Notes: generated from the sequence alone by a model not told the origin. 64,000 nucleotides of DNA from an uncultured Caulobacterales bacterium (GCA_903900155.1 CAIUMD010000062.1:1-64000), one strand, 5' to 3'; positions 35,048 through 44,182 are shown, counted from the first letter of the stretch. Numbers and translations are program-made.

Positions 35048-36636
35048 CCCGCGCCGCTTATCTGGCCGCTCCGCTCGCCCTGACCGGCGCTCTCGCGCTT
35101 GCGGGACACGCCCATGCCGCCACGTCCTGCGACGACCTGGCCAAGGCCCAGATCGCCGGCGCCAAGATCACCGCCGTCAAGGCGATGACTTTCGGCGCGC
35201 CGCAGGAGATCGAGGTGTTCGGCATCCCGCCGCTGCCGGCCTCGGCCGCCTATTGCCGGGTCAACGCCACCCTGTCGCCGACCCAGGCCTCGTCGATCAA
35301 GGTCGAGGTCTGGCTGCCGGCCGAGGCGGCCTGGAATGGCAAGTTCATGGCCACGGGCAACGGCGGCTACGGCGGCACGCTGGGTGGTCCGCGCCTGGCC
35401 ATGCGCCCGGCGGTCAAGGCCGGCTACGCCGTGGCCGGGACCGACATGGGCCACACCGAGGACGGCGCCGGCGGCTCGGCCGAGTGGGCTCTGAACCAGC
35501 CCGAGAAGATCATCGACTGGGGCTATCGCGCCAACCACGAGACCGCCGTCTTCGCCAAGGCCCTGATCGCCGCCCACTATGGCAAGGGTCCGCGTCGCGC
35601 CTATTTCACCGGCTGCTCGGACGGCGGCCGCGAGGCCTTGATGGAGGTTCAGCGGTATCCTGGCGACTTCGATGGTGTCGTCGCCGGCGCGCCGGCCAAT
35701 GCCTGGACGCGGCTGATGGGCGGTTTCGCCTGGTCGTGGAAGGCGGTGCACGAGGTCCCTGAAAGCCGCATCCCCGACGCTCTGCTGCCGGTCATCCAGA
35801 AGGCCGCCCTGGCCCAGTGCGATAAGCTGGACGGCGTCGCCGACGGCGTGATCGAGGACCCCCGCCGCTGCCGTTTCGACCCCGTCGTGGTCCAGTGCAA
35901 GGACGGCCAGACGAAAGAGTGCCTGACACCGGCCCAGGTCGCGGGCCTGCGGAAACTCTACCAGGGTCCTCGCGACGCCAAGGGCAAGTCGATCCTGCCC
36001 GGCTATCCCGCCGGCGGCGAGGCTACGCCCGGCGCCTGGCCGCTGTGGATCAGCGGCGAGAAGGCCCAGCACCCGTCGTTCGCGCGCTCGTTCTTCGCCA
36101 ATTTCGTCTATTCCAACACCGGCTGGCAGCTGGCCCAACTGAACCTGGACAAGGACCTGAAGGCCGCCAGGGCGATCGCCCCGACCGTGGCCTCGGACAA
36201 TCCCGATCTGTCGGCGTTCAAGGCGCGGGGCGGCAAGCTGATCCTGTTCCACGGCTGGTCGGACGCGGCGATCACCCCGCTGGCGACGATCCAGTACTAC
36301 GACGCCGTGCGCGCCAGGATGGGCGTGAAGTCCGCCGACGCCTTCTCGCGCCTGTTCATGGTCCCGGGCATGTCGCACTGCTTCGGCGGGCCGGGGCCCA
36401 ACAGCTTCGACATGCTGGCGACCCTGGACGCCTGGGTCGAGGGCGGAGCGGCGCCCGACCAGGTGATCGCGTCCAAGAAGGACAACGACTACGCCGACCT
36501 GCTGGGCATGCCGGCCAAGGCCGTGCGGACCCGTCCGCTGTGCGCCTATCCCAAGGTCGCCCAGTGGGACGGCAAGGGCTCGACCGACGTCGCCGCCAGC
36601 TTCGCTTGCGTGGCGTCAGGCCGTAAGGGGGCCTGA
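35044..36636 (+). CDS. Tannase/feruloyl esterase family protein
   Basis: A 530-residue exported esterase. Signal peptide at about 1-26 (GHAHAA). The tannase-family core shows FMATGNGGYGGT, the nucleophile Ser 192 in FTGCSDGGREALM, the acid Asp in LFHGWSDAAI and the His in VPGMSHCFGGPG; the Cys next to the Ser (GCS) and the one near the His (HC) are the conserved disulphide pair. It releases phenolic acids such as ferulate or gallate from plant esters. The ATG overlaps the symporter stop by 4 bp (ATGA), so they are translationally coupled. Its 3' end overlaps the convergent gene at 36616 by 21 bp. Confidence 0.92.
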   Translation: MTRAAYLAAPLALTGALALAGHAHAATSCDDLAKAQIAGAKITAVKAMTFGAPQEIEVFGIPPLPASAAYCRVNATLSPTQASSIKVEVWLPAEAAWNGKFMATGNGGYGGTLGGPRLAMRPAVKAGYAVAGTDMGHTEDGAGGSAEWALNQPEKIIDWGYRANHETAVFAKALIAAHYGKGPRRAYFTGCSDGGREALMEVQRYPGDFDGVVAGAPANAWTRLMGGFAWSWKAVHEVPESRIPDALLPVIQKAALAQCDKLDGVADGVIEDPRRCRFDPVVVQCKDGQTKECLTPAQVAGLRKLYQGPRDAKGKSILPGYPAGGEATPGAWPLWISGEKAQHPSFARSFFANFVYSNTGWQLAQLNLDKDLKAARAIAPTVASDNPDLSAFKARGGKLILFHGWSDAAITPLATIQYYDAVRARMGVKSADAFSRLFMVPGMSHCFGGPGPNSFDMLATLDAWVEGGAAPDQVIASKKDNDYADLLGMPAKAVRTRPLCAYPKVAQWDGKGSTDVAASFACVASGRKGA

Positions 36637-37794
36637 TATCGTACGCACCGTATCCGCCTCATCGCGGTTGTCGGTGACCACGATCCGGTAGCTGCCGCCG
36701 CCCGGCGCGACGCGGACCACGATGTGGCCTTCGCGCGACGCCAGGCGGTCGGTCAGCCACTTGTGGGCCATCTCATTGGCGGGCGACAGGCCGGTGGCGA
36801 AGACCTCGCGCGGACCCGGATAGAGCCGCTGGCTCAGCATCCGCTCCAGCACGTCGCTGCTGGGGTGGGCCACGTGCCAAGCGGGGATGATCCAGGCGCG
36901 AGGCTTCAGGGCCCGCACCACGCCGGCGCCCGTGGCGTCGAACATGCCGTGGTGGGCGGCGACGGCGACATCCACGGGACCGGCGGCCTGGGCGGCGGGC
37001 GTCTCGACGTCGCGCCAGGGCAGGGTCCCGTCGAAGCTCTGGCTGGTCAGGTCGCCGGCCGCGAAATAGCCGAACGCGCCGTAGCGCAGGCGGATGGCGG
37101 CTGAGCAGGCGTTCTCGTCGGGGAGGTCGTCCTTGGCTAGCGTGTCGATGGCGGGGAACAGGCGGCGGGTCTCGCCGCCGCGCCCGGTCCATACCTCGCC
37201 ATTGGCCGCCAGGTTGCGGATCTCGGCGCCGGGCAAAGCCAGCTGGTCGGCGGCGCCGACGCGGAAGCGCTCGACCTTGCCGCCGGCCTGGATCCGTTCA
37301 CGGACGAAGGCGATGTATGCCTTCAGGAACGGCGCGTCCGAGGGCTTGGGATAGGCGTAGTCGGGGAAGGCGCGGTCGACCAGCTTGCCGATCGGCAGCG
37401 CTCCCGCGACGTCGTACAGGCCGTCGATGTGGTCGGGATGCAGATGGCTGACGAGGAAGGCGTCCAGCTTCGGCTCGCCGGTGGCGACCAAATGTCGGCG
37501 GGCGTAGCGGCCGATCCACTCGCCGGGGCGACGCTCGGCGCTCGGGCGAGCGTCAAGGCTGGCCGGCGTCGGCGTGGTGCTGGCGCCGGCGTCGATCATC
37601 AGGCTGGACCCGTCCGGCCCGATGATCAGCGTGGAGTCGCCCTTGCCGGTGCTGATGTGGTGGATGTCCAGGCCGCCATGCCGCCAGGGGCGCAGCGGCT
37701 GGCCGACGACATCATCGCCGGTGGGAAGAGGAGCGGCCGCCCCAAGCGCGACGGCGCCGAGCAGCAGCCCCCGCCGGGTGACGACCGCCGCCAT
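36616..37794 (-). CDS. ComEC/Rec2-like metallo-beta-lactamase-fold hydrolase, exported
   Basis: A 392-residue protein with a Tat-type N-terminus (VTRRGLLLGAVALG) and a metallo-beta-lactamase fold: DIHHISTGKGDSTLIIGPDG, MIDAGAS, the zinc motif SHLHPDHIDG, YFAAGDLT and AVAAHHGM. This is the soluble MBL module found at the C-terminus of ComEC competence proteins and in stand-alone secreted forms, whose substrates (phosphodiesters, nucleotides or esters) vary. Its ATG overlaps the stop of the upstream STN receptor by one base, so it belongs to the second FecIR operon and may act on the imported ligand. The substrate is unknown. Confidence 0.82.
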   Translation of the reverse strand: MAAVVTRRGLLLGAVALGAAAPLPTGDDVVGQPLRPWRHGGLDIHHISTGKGDSTLIIGPDGSSLMIDAGASTTPTPASLDARPSAERRPGEWIGRYARRHLVATGEPKLDAFLVSHLHPDHIDGLYDVAGALPIGKLVDRAFPDYAYPKPSDAPFLKAYIAFVRERIQAGGKVERFRVGAADQLALPGAEIRNLAANGEVWTGRGGETRRLFPAIDTLAKDDLPDENACSAAIRLRYGAFGYFAAGDLTSQSFDGTLPWRDVETPAAQAAGPVDVAVAAHHGMFDATGAGVVRALKPRAWIIPAWHVAHPSSDVLERMLSQRLYPGPREVFATGLSPANEMAHKWLTDRLASREGHIVVRVAPGGGSYRIVVTDNRDEADTVRTISGPLTA

Positions 37795-40172
37795 CAGAAC
37801 TTGGCCGACAGCATGACGCCGACCGTGCGCGGCTCGCCCAGATACTCGGCCAGCACCCCTTGGGTGGACGGGGTCAGCAGGAAGTCGACATCGCCCAGGT
37901 TCTTGGCCCAGGCCGTCAGCATCCAGCGGCCGTCCTGGCTCTCATAGCCCAGCGACAGGTTGGTCAGGGCGTAGCCGTTGATGTGCAGGTTCGGGTCTTT
38001 GGTCGCGCCGGTGTAGTAGCTGTCGGTATAGGCCCAGCTGACCGCGCCGGTGATATAACCCTTGCCGTTCAGCGGGAAGCGCACGTCGGCGGCCACCGAG
38101 CCTTTGTTGCGCGGCGACGAGCCCAACGGATTGCCGGTGTTCACCGCCCCGCCCGGAATGACGAAGTCGTCATAGACGGTGTCCAGCAGGCCGTAGTTGG
38201 CGCTGAGGTTCAGCCAGGTCAGGGGACGCCACTGCACCTCGACCTCGGCGCCTTCCACCGTCGCCTGGCCGGCATTGGTGATGGTCAGCACGCGGGTCAC
38301 GTTGTTGAAGAACAGCTCCTGCTTGTCCTTGTAGTCCATGTGGAAGACCGAGGCGTTGATCCGCAGGGTGTCGGCCAGCCACTGGGACTTCACGCCCAGT
38401 TCGTAGTTGGTGACGGTCTCGGGATCGAACGGCTGGGCCAGGGCGGTGATCACCGCCGCATCGGTGTTGAAGCCGCCGGCGGTGTAGCCGCGCGTGACGC
38501 TGCCATAGACCTTGAGGTCCTCGCGCGGCGTCCAGCTGAGCACGGCGCGCGGCGTGACCTCGCTCCAGTTGGCTTTCAGGTCGCGGGCGGTGAAGCTGCC
38601 GGTGGCCGGGCGGACGAAGTCGGTGCGCACCAGCGAGGCGGTCTTTTCGTCGTGGGTGTAGCGCGCGCCGGCGGTCAGGTCGAAATTGGCCGGCAAGTGC
38701 AGCGTGCCGTCGATGAAGGCGGCGTAGCTCTTGGTCTTCACGGCCTGGTCGGTCAGGACGTCGGACGAGGCCACGCCGGTGACGGCGGCCAGGCCGCGCG
38801 TGCGCAACTGGCGCTTGGCATTCTCGTCAGCGAAATAGACGCCGGCCACCAGGTCGCCGCGCGACCACTTCGGGCTGGCCCAGCGGATCTCCTGCGAGAA
38901 CAGGCCTACGTCGTCGACGTCGCGGTTGACGCTCTGGGTGTTGGTCCCGGTCAGGAAGCGATAGCTGGCGCCGGTGCCCGAATAGTCCTCGCCCGACTGC
39001 GACCAGCGATAGCCGGTGATGGCCGTGACCTGGCCGACCGGGGCGTTCCAGTAGATTCGGCCCGAAGCGCCCCACTGGTTGCGGGCGAAGCCCTGGACGT
39101 AGCCCAGTTCCGAGGTGCGGCGGTCGCCGTCCGAGCCGGCGGCCCTGGAGGACAGGGTGCGGCCGCCGTTGTGGTCCTCGCTGTAGTCGGCGCCCAGCAG
39201 CACCTCGACATCGTCGCTGGCCTGCAGGCGGGCCTGGGCGCGCAGGCTCTTGCTGTTCAGGTCGTCCTGCTCGCGGCCGGTCAGACGGTCCTTGCCGTAG
39301 CCGTCGTGCTGCTTCAGCGAGCCAGTCAGGCGCAGGGCCACGGTCTGGCCCACGGGAATATCGACGCGGCCGTCGACCTGCTTGAGGCCATAGTTGCCAC
39401 CGCCGATCCGCACCGAACCCGACGTGTCGCCATAGGCCGGCTTGCCGGTGTCCAGCACGATGGCGCCGCCGGTGACGTTGCGGCCGAACAGCGTGCCTTG
39501 CGGGCCTTTCAGCACCTGCACCGAGTTCAGGCCATAGAGCTCGAAGGTCGCGGCGCTGTTGCGCGGAATGAACAGGTCGTCGATCACCACGGCCACCGGC
39601 TTGTTGGCGCCGATCTGGGTGAAGGTGTTGGTGGCGCCGCGCACCGCGATGGTCGGGCTGGACTGGCTGAACGCCGAGACCAGCAGGCCCGGCGTCAGGC
39701 GCGAGATGTCGCGCAGGCTCTCCAGGCGATAGGTCTCGACCGCGCGGCCGGAAAAGGCGGTCAGCGAGATCGGCACGCCCTGGGCGGCTTCCTCGCGCTT
39801 CTGGGCGGTGACGATGATGGTGTCCAGGGCGGTCGGTTCGGCCTCGACGGGCGCGCCAGCCGAGGTCGCGGTGCGGCGCAGGACGATGACGCCGTTGTTG
39901 TCGGAGACGATCGCCAGGCCCGTCCCCTCGATCAGCTTGCGCAGGGCGGCGCGGGCGTCCATCGCGCCCTTCAGCGCCTGGGTGCGGACGCCTTCCAGGC
40001 CGTCGGCCGGCGCCACGACCTGCAGGCCGGCCTGCCGCGCGAAGGCGGAGATGGCCGAGGCCGCGCCCTGGGCGGGCACATCGAACGTGCGCTGCTGGGC
40101 CGCCGCCGGCGGGGCGATGGCCAGGAGGGCCAGAGCGGCCGCGCCGCCGGCCAGGGTTGTCTTCCGCATCAT
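37794..40172 (-). CDS. TonB-dependent receptor with STN domain (second FecIR system)
   Basis: A 792-residue transducer receptor. Signal peptide at about 1-25 (AAAQ). The STN domain spans about 28-103 (FDVPAQGAASAISAFARQAG, LRKLIEGTGLAIVSDNNGVI). It is followed by the TonB-box-like LDTIIVTAQKREEAAQGVPI, the plug (IAVRGATNTFTQIG, VQVLKGPQGTLFGRNVTGG) and the barrel ending RTVGVMLSAKF. It differs in barrel type from the first STN receptor, being closer to the Q-K-R-E-E group. It lies 93 bp after the FecR gene, with a possible sigma-dependent promoter at 40252-40267. Ligand unknown. Confidence 0.92.
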   Translation of the reverse strand: MMRKTTLAGGAAALALLAIAPPAAAQQRTFDVPAQGAASAISAFARQAGLQVVAPADGLEGVRTQALKGAMDARAALRKLIEGTGLAIVSDNNGVIVLRRTATSAGAPVEAEPTALDTIIVTAQKREEAAQGVPISLTAFSGRAVETYRLESLRDISRLTPGLLVSAFSQSSPTIAVRGATNTFTQIGANKPVAVVIDDLFIPRNSAATFELYGLNSVQVLKGPQGTLFGRNVTGGAIVLDTGKPAYGDTSGSVRIGGGNYGLKQVDGRVDIPVGQTVALRLTGSLKQHDGYGKDRLTGREQDDLNSKSLRAQARLQASDDVEVLLGADYSEDHNGGRTLSSRAAGSDGDRRTSELGYVQGFARNQWGASGRIYWNAPVGQVTAITGYRWSQSGEDYSGTGASYRFLTGTNTQSVNRDVDDVGLFSQEIRWASPKWSRGDLVAGVYFADENAKRQLRTRGLAAVTGVASSDVLTDQAVKTKSYAAFIDGTLHLPANFDLTAGARYTHDEKTASLVRTDFVRPATGSFTARDLKANWSEVTPRAVLSWTPREDLKVYGSVTRGYTAGGFNTDAAVITALAQPFDPETVTNYELGVKSQWLADTLRINASVFHMDYKDKQELFFNNVTRVLTITNAGQATVEGAEVEVQWRPLTWLNLSANYGLLDTVYDDFVIPGGAVNTGNPLGSSPRNKGSVAADVRFPLNGKGYITGAVSWAYTDSYYTGATKDPNLHINGYALTNLSLGYESQDGRWMLTAWAKNLGDVDFLLTPSTQGVLAEYLGEPRTVGVMLSAKF

Positions 40173-40251
40173 GTGATCGCCCCGAAATTCGCCGGTCCCG
40201 CGCCGGCCTCATCGGGGTGGAGCCTCGACCTCGAAACTCCCGCCATGCCGT

Positions 40252-40267
40252 CCTCGAAAAAAGTTTC
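40252..40267 (-). promoter_or_regulatory. Candidate ECF-sigma promoter element before the second STN receptor
   Basis: On the minus strand this reads GAAACTTTTTTCGAGG, starting within the FecR stop region and about 80 bp before the receptor start. It parallels GAGACTTTTCAACAGG at 4245-4260 in position and core sequence. Confidence 0.3.
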
Positions 40268-41237
40268 AGCCTCGGGTGAGACGTACGCCGTCGGCCTGCG
40301 TCGTGGCTTGCAGGCCCAGGCTCAGCGCGGCGGCCTTGGCGAAGCCGTCGGGGTCGCTGGCCGAGAACAGGCCGGTCATCTTCAACCTCGCCACGCTCGG
40401 ATCGTCGATGACAATGCGGCGGTCGGAATAGCGGGCGAACTCGTCGGCGGCCTGGCCCAGGGTCAGGCCGTCCAGGTCGATCTGGCCCTGCCGCCAGGCC
40501 ATGGCCCGGTCGACGGCGGCCGAGCCCACCGGGGTGGGTGTCAGCGCGCCGGCGGTCGCCACCTGCACGGCGTGTTCGGCGGCCAGGCGCACCGGCTTGC
40601 CCTCGGCCCCACGCCAGACCTCGACCACGCCTTCGCGGACGATCACGCCGACCTGGCCATCGGCATGAGTCCGCACCGTGAAGCTGGTGCCGACCGCGCG
40701 CACCCGCACGTCGCCGGCCACCACGACGAAGGGGCGGGCAGGATCCTTGGCGACGTCGAACAGGGCCTCGCCGCGCAGCAGGTCGACCCGCCGCATCTTG
40801 CCGTCGAAGGCCGCGCGGATGGCGGTGTCGGTGTTCAAGGTCACCGCCGAGCCGTCCTGAAGCGGCGCACGGCGGATGTCGCCCTTGGCGGTGGTCACCC
40901 GGCCCTTGAGGCTGAGCGCGCCATAGCCGACCGCGCCCACGACCGAGGCGGCGGCCAGCAGGCCCCCGGTCGCCAGCAGGCGGCGCCGGTCCGCGGCCTT
41001 GGCGGCAGGGTGTGAGGCGGGCGCGAAGTCGGCGCCCAGGCCGGCGGCGCGGTCCAGGCGGGCGCTGACCGCTAGAGCTTTGGCGTAGGCGCCCGCGCGG
41101 CGGGGGTCCTGCGCCGCCCAGGCCTCAAGGGCGGCCTGGTCCTGATCCGACAGCGGCCCTCGGTCGACGCGCCCGGCCCAGGCGGCCGCGGCGGCGTCAA
41201 TGTCGGCGCTGCTCTCTCGGATCGTGGTCAACTTCAC
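40266..41237 (-). CDS. FecR-family anti-sigma factor (second system)
   Basis: A 323-residue regulator. The GTG at 41237 (VKLTTIRES) is chosen because it begins the first conserved helical segment (ADIDAAAAAWAGRVDRG, the DUF4880-type sigma-binding part); upstream codons lie inside the sigma gene. One membrane helix at about 87-108, then the FecR domain (APLQDGSAVTLNTDTAIRA, RGEALFDVAKDPARPFVVVA, AVGTSFTVRT) and an STN-like tail (LDGLTLGQAADEFARYSDRR). It overlaps the sigma gene by 41 bp. It should couple the STN receptor at 37794 to the sigma factor. Confidence 0.9.
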   Translation of the reverse strand: MKLTTIRESSADIDAAAAAWAGRVDRGPLSDQDQAALEAWAAQDPRRAGAYAKALAVSARLDRAAGLGADFAPASHPAAKAADRRRLLATGGLLAAASVVGAVGYGALSLKGRVTTAKGDIRRAPLQDGSAVTLNTDTAIRAAFDGKMRRVDLLRGEALFDVAKDPARPFVVVAGDVRVRAVGTSFTVRTHADGQVGVIVREGVVEVWRGAEGKPVRLAAEHAVQVATAGALTPTPVGSAAVDRAMAWRQGQIDLDGLTLGQAADEFARYSDRRIVIDDPSVARLKMTGLFSASDPDGFAKAAALSLGLQATTQADGVRLTRG

Positions 41238-41814
41238 TCTGGTCCTGGTCGGGGTCCCGGTCGGTACGGTTCCTAGATGCCTGGAAGCGTGCGTTTCCGC
41301 CACGTCCCAATGCATTCATCAGCACACCGATGCCTTTTCCGACGTGCTTCTCGACCGTGTTCTCGGAAACGCCCATGCGGCGGGCGACCTCGCGCTGCGA
41401 CAGGTCGTGCACCTTGCGCAGGGTGAAGGCCTCGCGGCACTTGGCGGGGAGGCCGGCGATCAGGGCGGCGATGCGCGACAGCTCCTGGCGATCGGCGGCC
41501 ACCGTCTCGGGCGAGGGGGCGTCGCTGGGCGGCTCCAGGGCCTCGGCCTCGGCCAGGGCTTCGAAGGCCACGATGCGGCTGCGGCGCAGGGATCGCAGCA
41601 CCACCGACTTGGCGACCTCGAACATGTAGGTGCGGCCGTTCAGGATGTGGTCGACGCTCGGGAGGGCCGCGAGGATCGCGTAGGTCTCCTGGACGATGTC
41701 GTCGACCTCCAGGCCCGCCAGGGGACGGCGAGACAGCCACGCGCGCAAAGCCGGCTCGTGCGGCAGCGCGTTGCGCGCCAGCCAGATCGCCCGCTGTTGG
41801 GTGGCCAAGGTCAT
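41197..41814 (-). CDS. ECF sigma factor (second FecIR system)
   Basis: A 205-residue sigma factor from the ATG at 41814; a TTG at 41850 is in frame but less likely. Region 2 (about 20-85) contains LEVDDIVQETYAILAAL and YMFEVAKSVVLRSLRRSR. Region 4 (about 115-165) has LPAKCREAFTLRKVHDLSQR and EVARRMGVSENTVEKHVGKG. It carries an unusually long, charged C-terminal tail (about 30 residues rich in Arg, Asp and Gln) overlapping the FecR start. It heads the operon sigma-FecR-receptor-MBL, the opposite gene order from the first system, where the STN receptor comes first. Confidence 0.88.
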   Translation of the reverse strand: MTLATQQRAIWLARNALPHEPALRAWLSRRPLAGLEVDDIVQETYAILAALPSVDHILNGRTYMFEVAKSVVLRSLRRSRIVAFEALAEAEALEPPSDAPSPETVAADRQELSRIAALIAGLPAKCREAFTLRKVHDLSQREVARRMGVSENTVEKHVGKGIGVLMNALGRGGNARFQASRNRTDRDPDQDQSEVDHDPREQRRH

Positions 41815-41887
41815 GGGACCAGGGTGGTAGCGATGATTTGTGACAATCAAGGCCCACCACCCCGGTCGGTTGAAATCGACGTCTCGG

Positions 41888-43873
41888 CTACTGGTTTTTG
41901 AACTTGTCCCAGTGCTCGAAGTCGAAGGTCGGCTTCAAAGCCGTGCGACGGACCTCGAACACCAGGGTGTCGCGGGCCGGTTCGCCCTGGTCGCGGGTGA
42001 CCGTCACGACCGCCGTGTGCATGCCCTCGGCCAGATCTTTGGGCAGGTCGTAGCGCCAGATGTGCGGCGAGTGGTCGGCGCGCGAGCCGCGCGGCTGGGG
42101 CGGCATCGGCGGCAGGCGCTTCTGGCGACCCTGGACGTAGCCTTGCGTTTCCGGATCGCCCGAACGGCTCTGGATCGCTGTGCGAGCCATGGTCAGCTGG
42201 CGCTGCAAGGCGAAGGGGTCCGAATAGGCCGAGCCATTGAGGACCCGCTCGCCCTTCATTTCCTGGGTGCGGGTCATCGGCGCGGACGCGGCGCCGTCGA
42301 TGGCGACCATGACCTTGGTCGTGGTGTCGCCCATCCAGACGTCGGCGGTCAGCCAGCTTTGGCCCGCCAGATCGGTCGGCGAGAGCAGCTTGACGTCCGG
42401 CAGGTCCTGGACGCTGAGCGGCGGGACGGGATCGCGCTTGTCCTCGGGGGCGTCGCGCCAGGCGAAGATCTTGTCGGCCCAGTCGCGGAAGCGCGGGGTG
42501 CTGACCGACAGCCACATGGCCCGGTCGCGCGGCAGGCCGCTGGCGCGATAGTCCAGGGTGTAGTCGGTCCCCCTCACCGCGAAGTCGACATAGCCGCGCG
42601 GCGAGCCGTCGCCCTGGATGCTCATCGGCGTGCCGTCGATGTCGTAGTCACCGCCCCACCAGTCGCCGGCCACCGCGCCGGCCACCAGGTGGCGGAAGGG
42701 GATGGTCGTGACGCCGATCGTGTCCTTCCAGCCGCCCATCGAGTCGCCGGCCGCCAGGTTCTCCAGGGTGTGGCTATGGCCGGTCAGGGACAGGGCCGGG
42801 CGGCCTTTCACCAGGGCATAGAGCTTGTCCATGTTGTCGGTCTGATGCGGCTGGGACTCGGCATTGTCGAAGCCGGCGAACGGGATGTGGGCGGCGAACA
42901 CCACCAGCTTCTTGGGATCGGTCGCCTTCAGCACATTGGCGATGAAGGTCATCTGGTCGGGCAGCAGACGGCCGTTATAGGTCTTCCAGTACTGCTTGCA
43001 GAACGGCCGTTCGCGCGCCTCGTCCGGGTCCTCGCCGCAGGGGAACGAGACGTTGTCCAGCACGATGAACAGCGCCTCTCCCATCTCGAACGCGTAGTTG
43101 TTGGGGCCGTACGACCGCCGCCAGGTGTCGGAGCTGTCGATGTCGTGGTCGGCGTCGTGGTCGTAGTCGTGATTGCCCTGCACCCACCACTGCGGGACGC
43201 CCAGCACGCCCATCACCTCGACCGTGCGCGGCAGCAGGTTCAGGTCGTCGCTGACGATGTCGCCCAGGGCCAGCAGGCAGGCCGGCTTCTTCGGCGCGTT
43301 GGCCAGTTCGCGCACCAGGGAGTCGCGAACATAACCCACCTCGATGTTCGACGCCGGCTGTACGTCGCCCAGGACGGCGCATTCAAACTCTTTGGCGAAG
43401 TTCTGACCGGTTTCTGTGGGAATGATCGGAAAGTTGATTGAAGCGGGCAGCGGACCGGTCGGCGGCAGGCCGCCGTAGCGCAGCGCCTTGGGCGAGCCCT
43501 TCGGCTTGTGCTGATAGGCGAACTGCGGAACCCAGTGCGCATCGGTCGGCACGCGCCAGCCGCTAGGCTGGATCACGAACACCGCCATGTCGGGACGCAC
43601 GGGCAGGGCGTAGCGGCCGGCCTTGTCGGTCACCACGACGTCCAGGCTGTTGGAGACCTTGATCCCCGGCACGCCGTGCTCGCCCGCGTCCAGGCGACCG
43701 TTGCGATTGGCGTCGTCGAACACCACGCCAGCGATGGTCTTGGCCGACATGTGGCCATCGCGGCGCACGTCGATCTTGGCGAAATAGGGCGTCGCCGCGC
43801 TCTGCGCATGGGCCGCGCCGCCCAGCAGGCTGGCCGCCAGCAGCATGGCGATCGGCAGGGAAGTCTTGGTCAC
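41888..43873 (-). CDS. Calcineurin-like metallophosphoesterase, exported, three-domain
   Basis: A 661-residue periplasmic phosphoesterase. The start GTG at 43873 is preceded by AAAGGGG and followed by a signal peptide (about 1-23, GGAAHAQ). Domains: an N-terminal prealbumin/SdrD-like fold (VVFDDANRNGRLDAGEHGVP), the metallophosphoesterase core with AVLGDVQ, LALGDIVSDD, VQGNHDYDHD and LTGHSHTLE, and a C-terminal beta domain. The first metal motif is GD-V-Q, where most of the superfamily has GD-x-H, as also seen in this N/C-domain subgroup. It probably cleaves a phosphoester captured by the divergent Oar-like receptor. Confidence 0.9.
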   Translation of the reverse strand: MTKTSLPIAMLLAASLLGGAAHAQSAATPYFAKIDVRRDGHMSAKTIAGVVFDDANRNGRLDAGEHGVPGIKVSNSLDVVVTDKAGRYALPVRPDMAVFVIQPSGWRVPTDAHWVPQFAYQHKPKGSPKALRYGGLPPTGPLPASINFPIIPTETGQNFAKEFECAVLGDVQPASNIEVGYVRDSLVRELANAPKKPACLLALGDIVSDDLNLLPRTVEVMGVLGVPQWWVQGNHDYDHDADHDIDSSDTWRRSYGPNNYAFEMGEALFIVLDNVSFPCGEDPDEARERPFCKQYWKTYNGRLLPDQMTFIANVLKATDPKKLVVFAAHIPFAGFDNAESQPHQTDNMDKLYALVKGRPALSLTGHSHTLENLAAGDSMGGWKDTIGVTTIPFRHLVAGAVAGDWWGGDYDIDGTPMSIQGDGSPRGYVDFAVRGTDYTLDYRASGLPRDRAMWLSVSTPRFRDWADKIFAWRDAPEDKRDPVPPLSVQDLPDVKLLSPTDLAGQSWLTADVWMGDTTTKVMVAIDGAASAPMTRTQEMKGERVLNGSAYSDPFALQRQLTMARTAIQSRSGDPETQGYVQGRQKRLPPMPPQPRGSRADHSPHIWRYDLPKDLAEGMHTAVVTVTRDQGEPARDTLVFEVRRTALKPTFDFEHWDKFKNQ

Positions 43874-44182
43874 GTGAGGCCCCTTTATCCGTGAGGTCCG
43901 GCCCGTTCTGGCGGACGTCTGACACAGCTGGATGAACCCCGCGCGCCCTGCCGCGCGAGGTGAACGTTTCGCCGCGTCGCAACCTGGGTCTGTGAGGGTT
44001 TCTGAGGGTTTGTGGTCAAAACGCTCACATAACGCAAACGAAACTCTCGTGACACGAACATAAAATCCACAAATGTCACACCACATCCACAAACTGCGCT
44101 TAAGGGAGGCGTCGGCGAGGGGGCGGCGACCGCGTAAGGCGGCGTCAGGACTCGTCGGGCACATTTCTCGGGAGAGCAGGTC
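43874..44182. promoter_or_regulatory. Divergent promoter region with repeated CCACAAA boxes
   Basis: This 309-bp gap separates the phosphoesterase and the Oar-like receptor. ATCCACAAA occurs at 44065-44073 and 44085-44093, exactly 20 bp apart, and the reverse TTTGTGG at 44009-44015. TGAGGGTTT is repeated at 43993 and 44003. Such face-matched direct repeats suit a DeoR-type repressor, and the gene at 47310 encodes one. Confidence 0.5.

Noticed and set aside
37860..41015. Plus-strand frame of about 1050 codons
   Set aside because: It is antisense to both an STN receptor and a FecR gene, spanning their gap. Composition is typical of a shadow frame.
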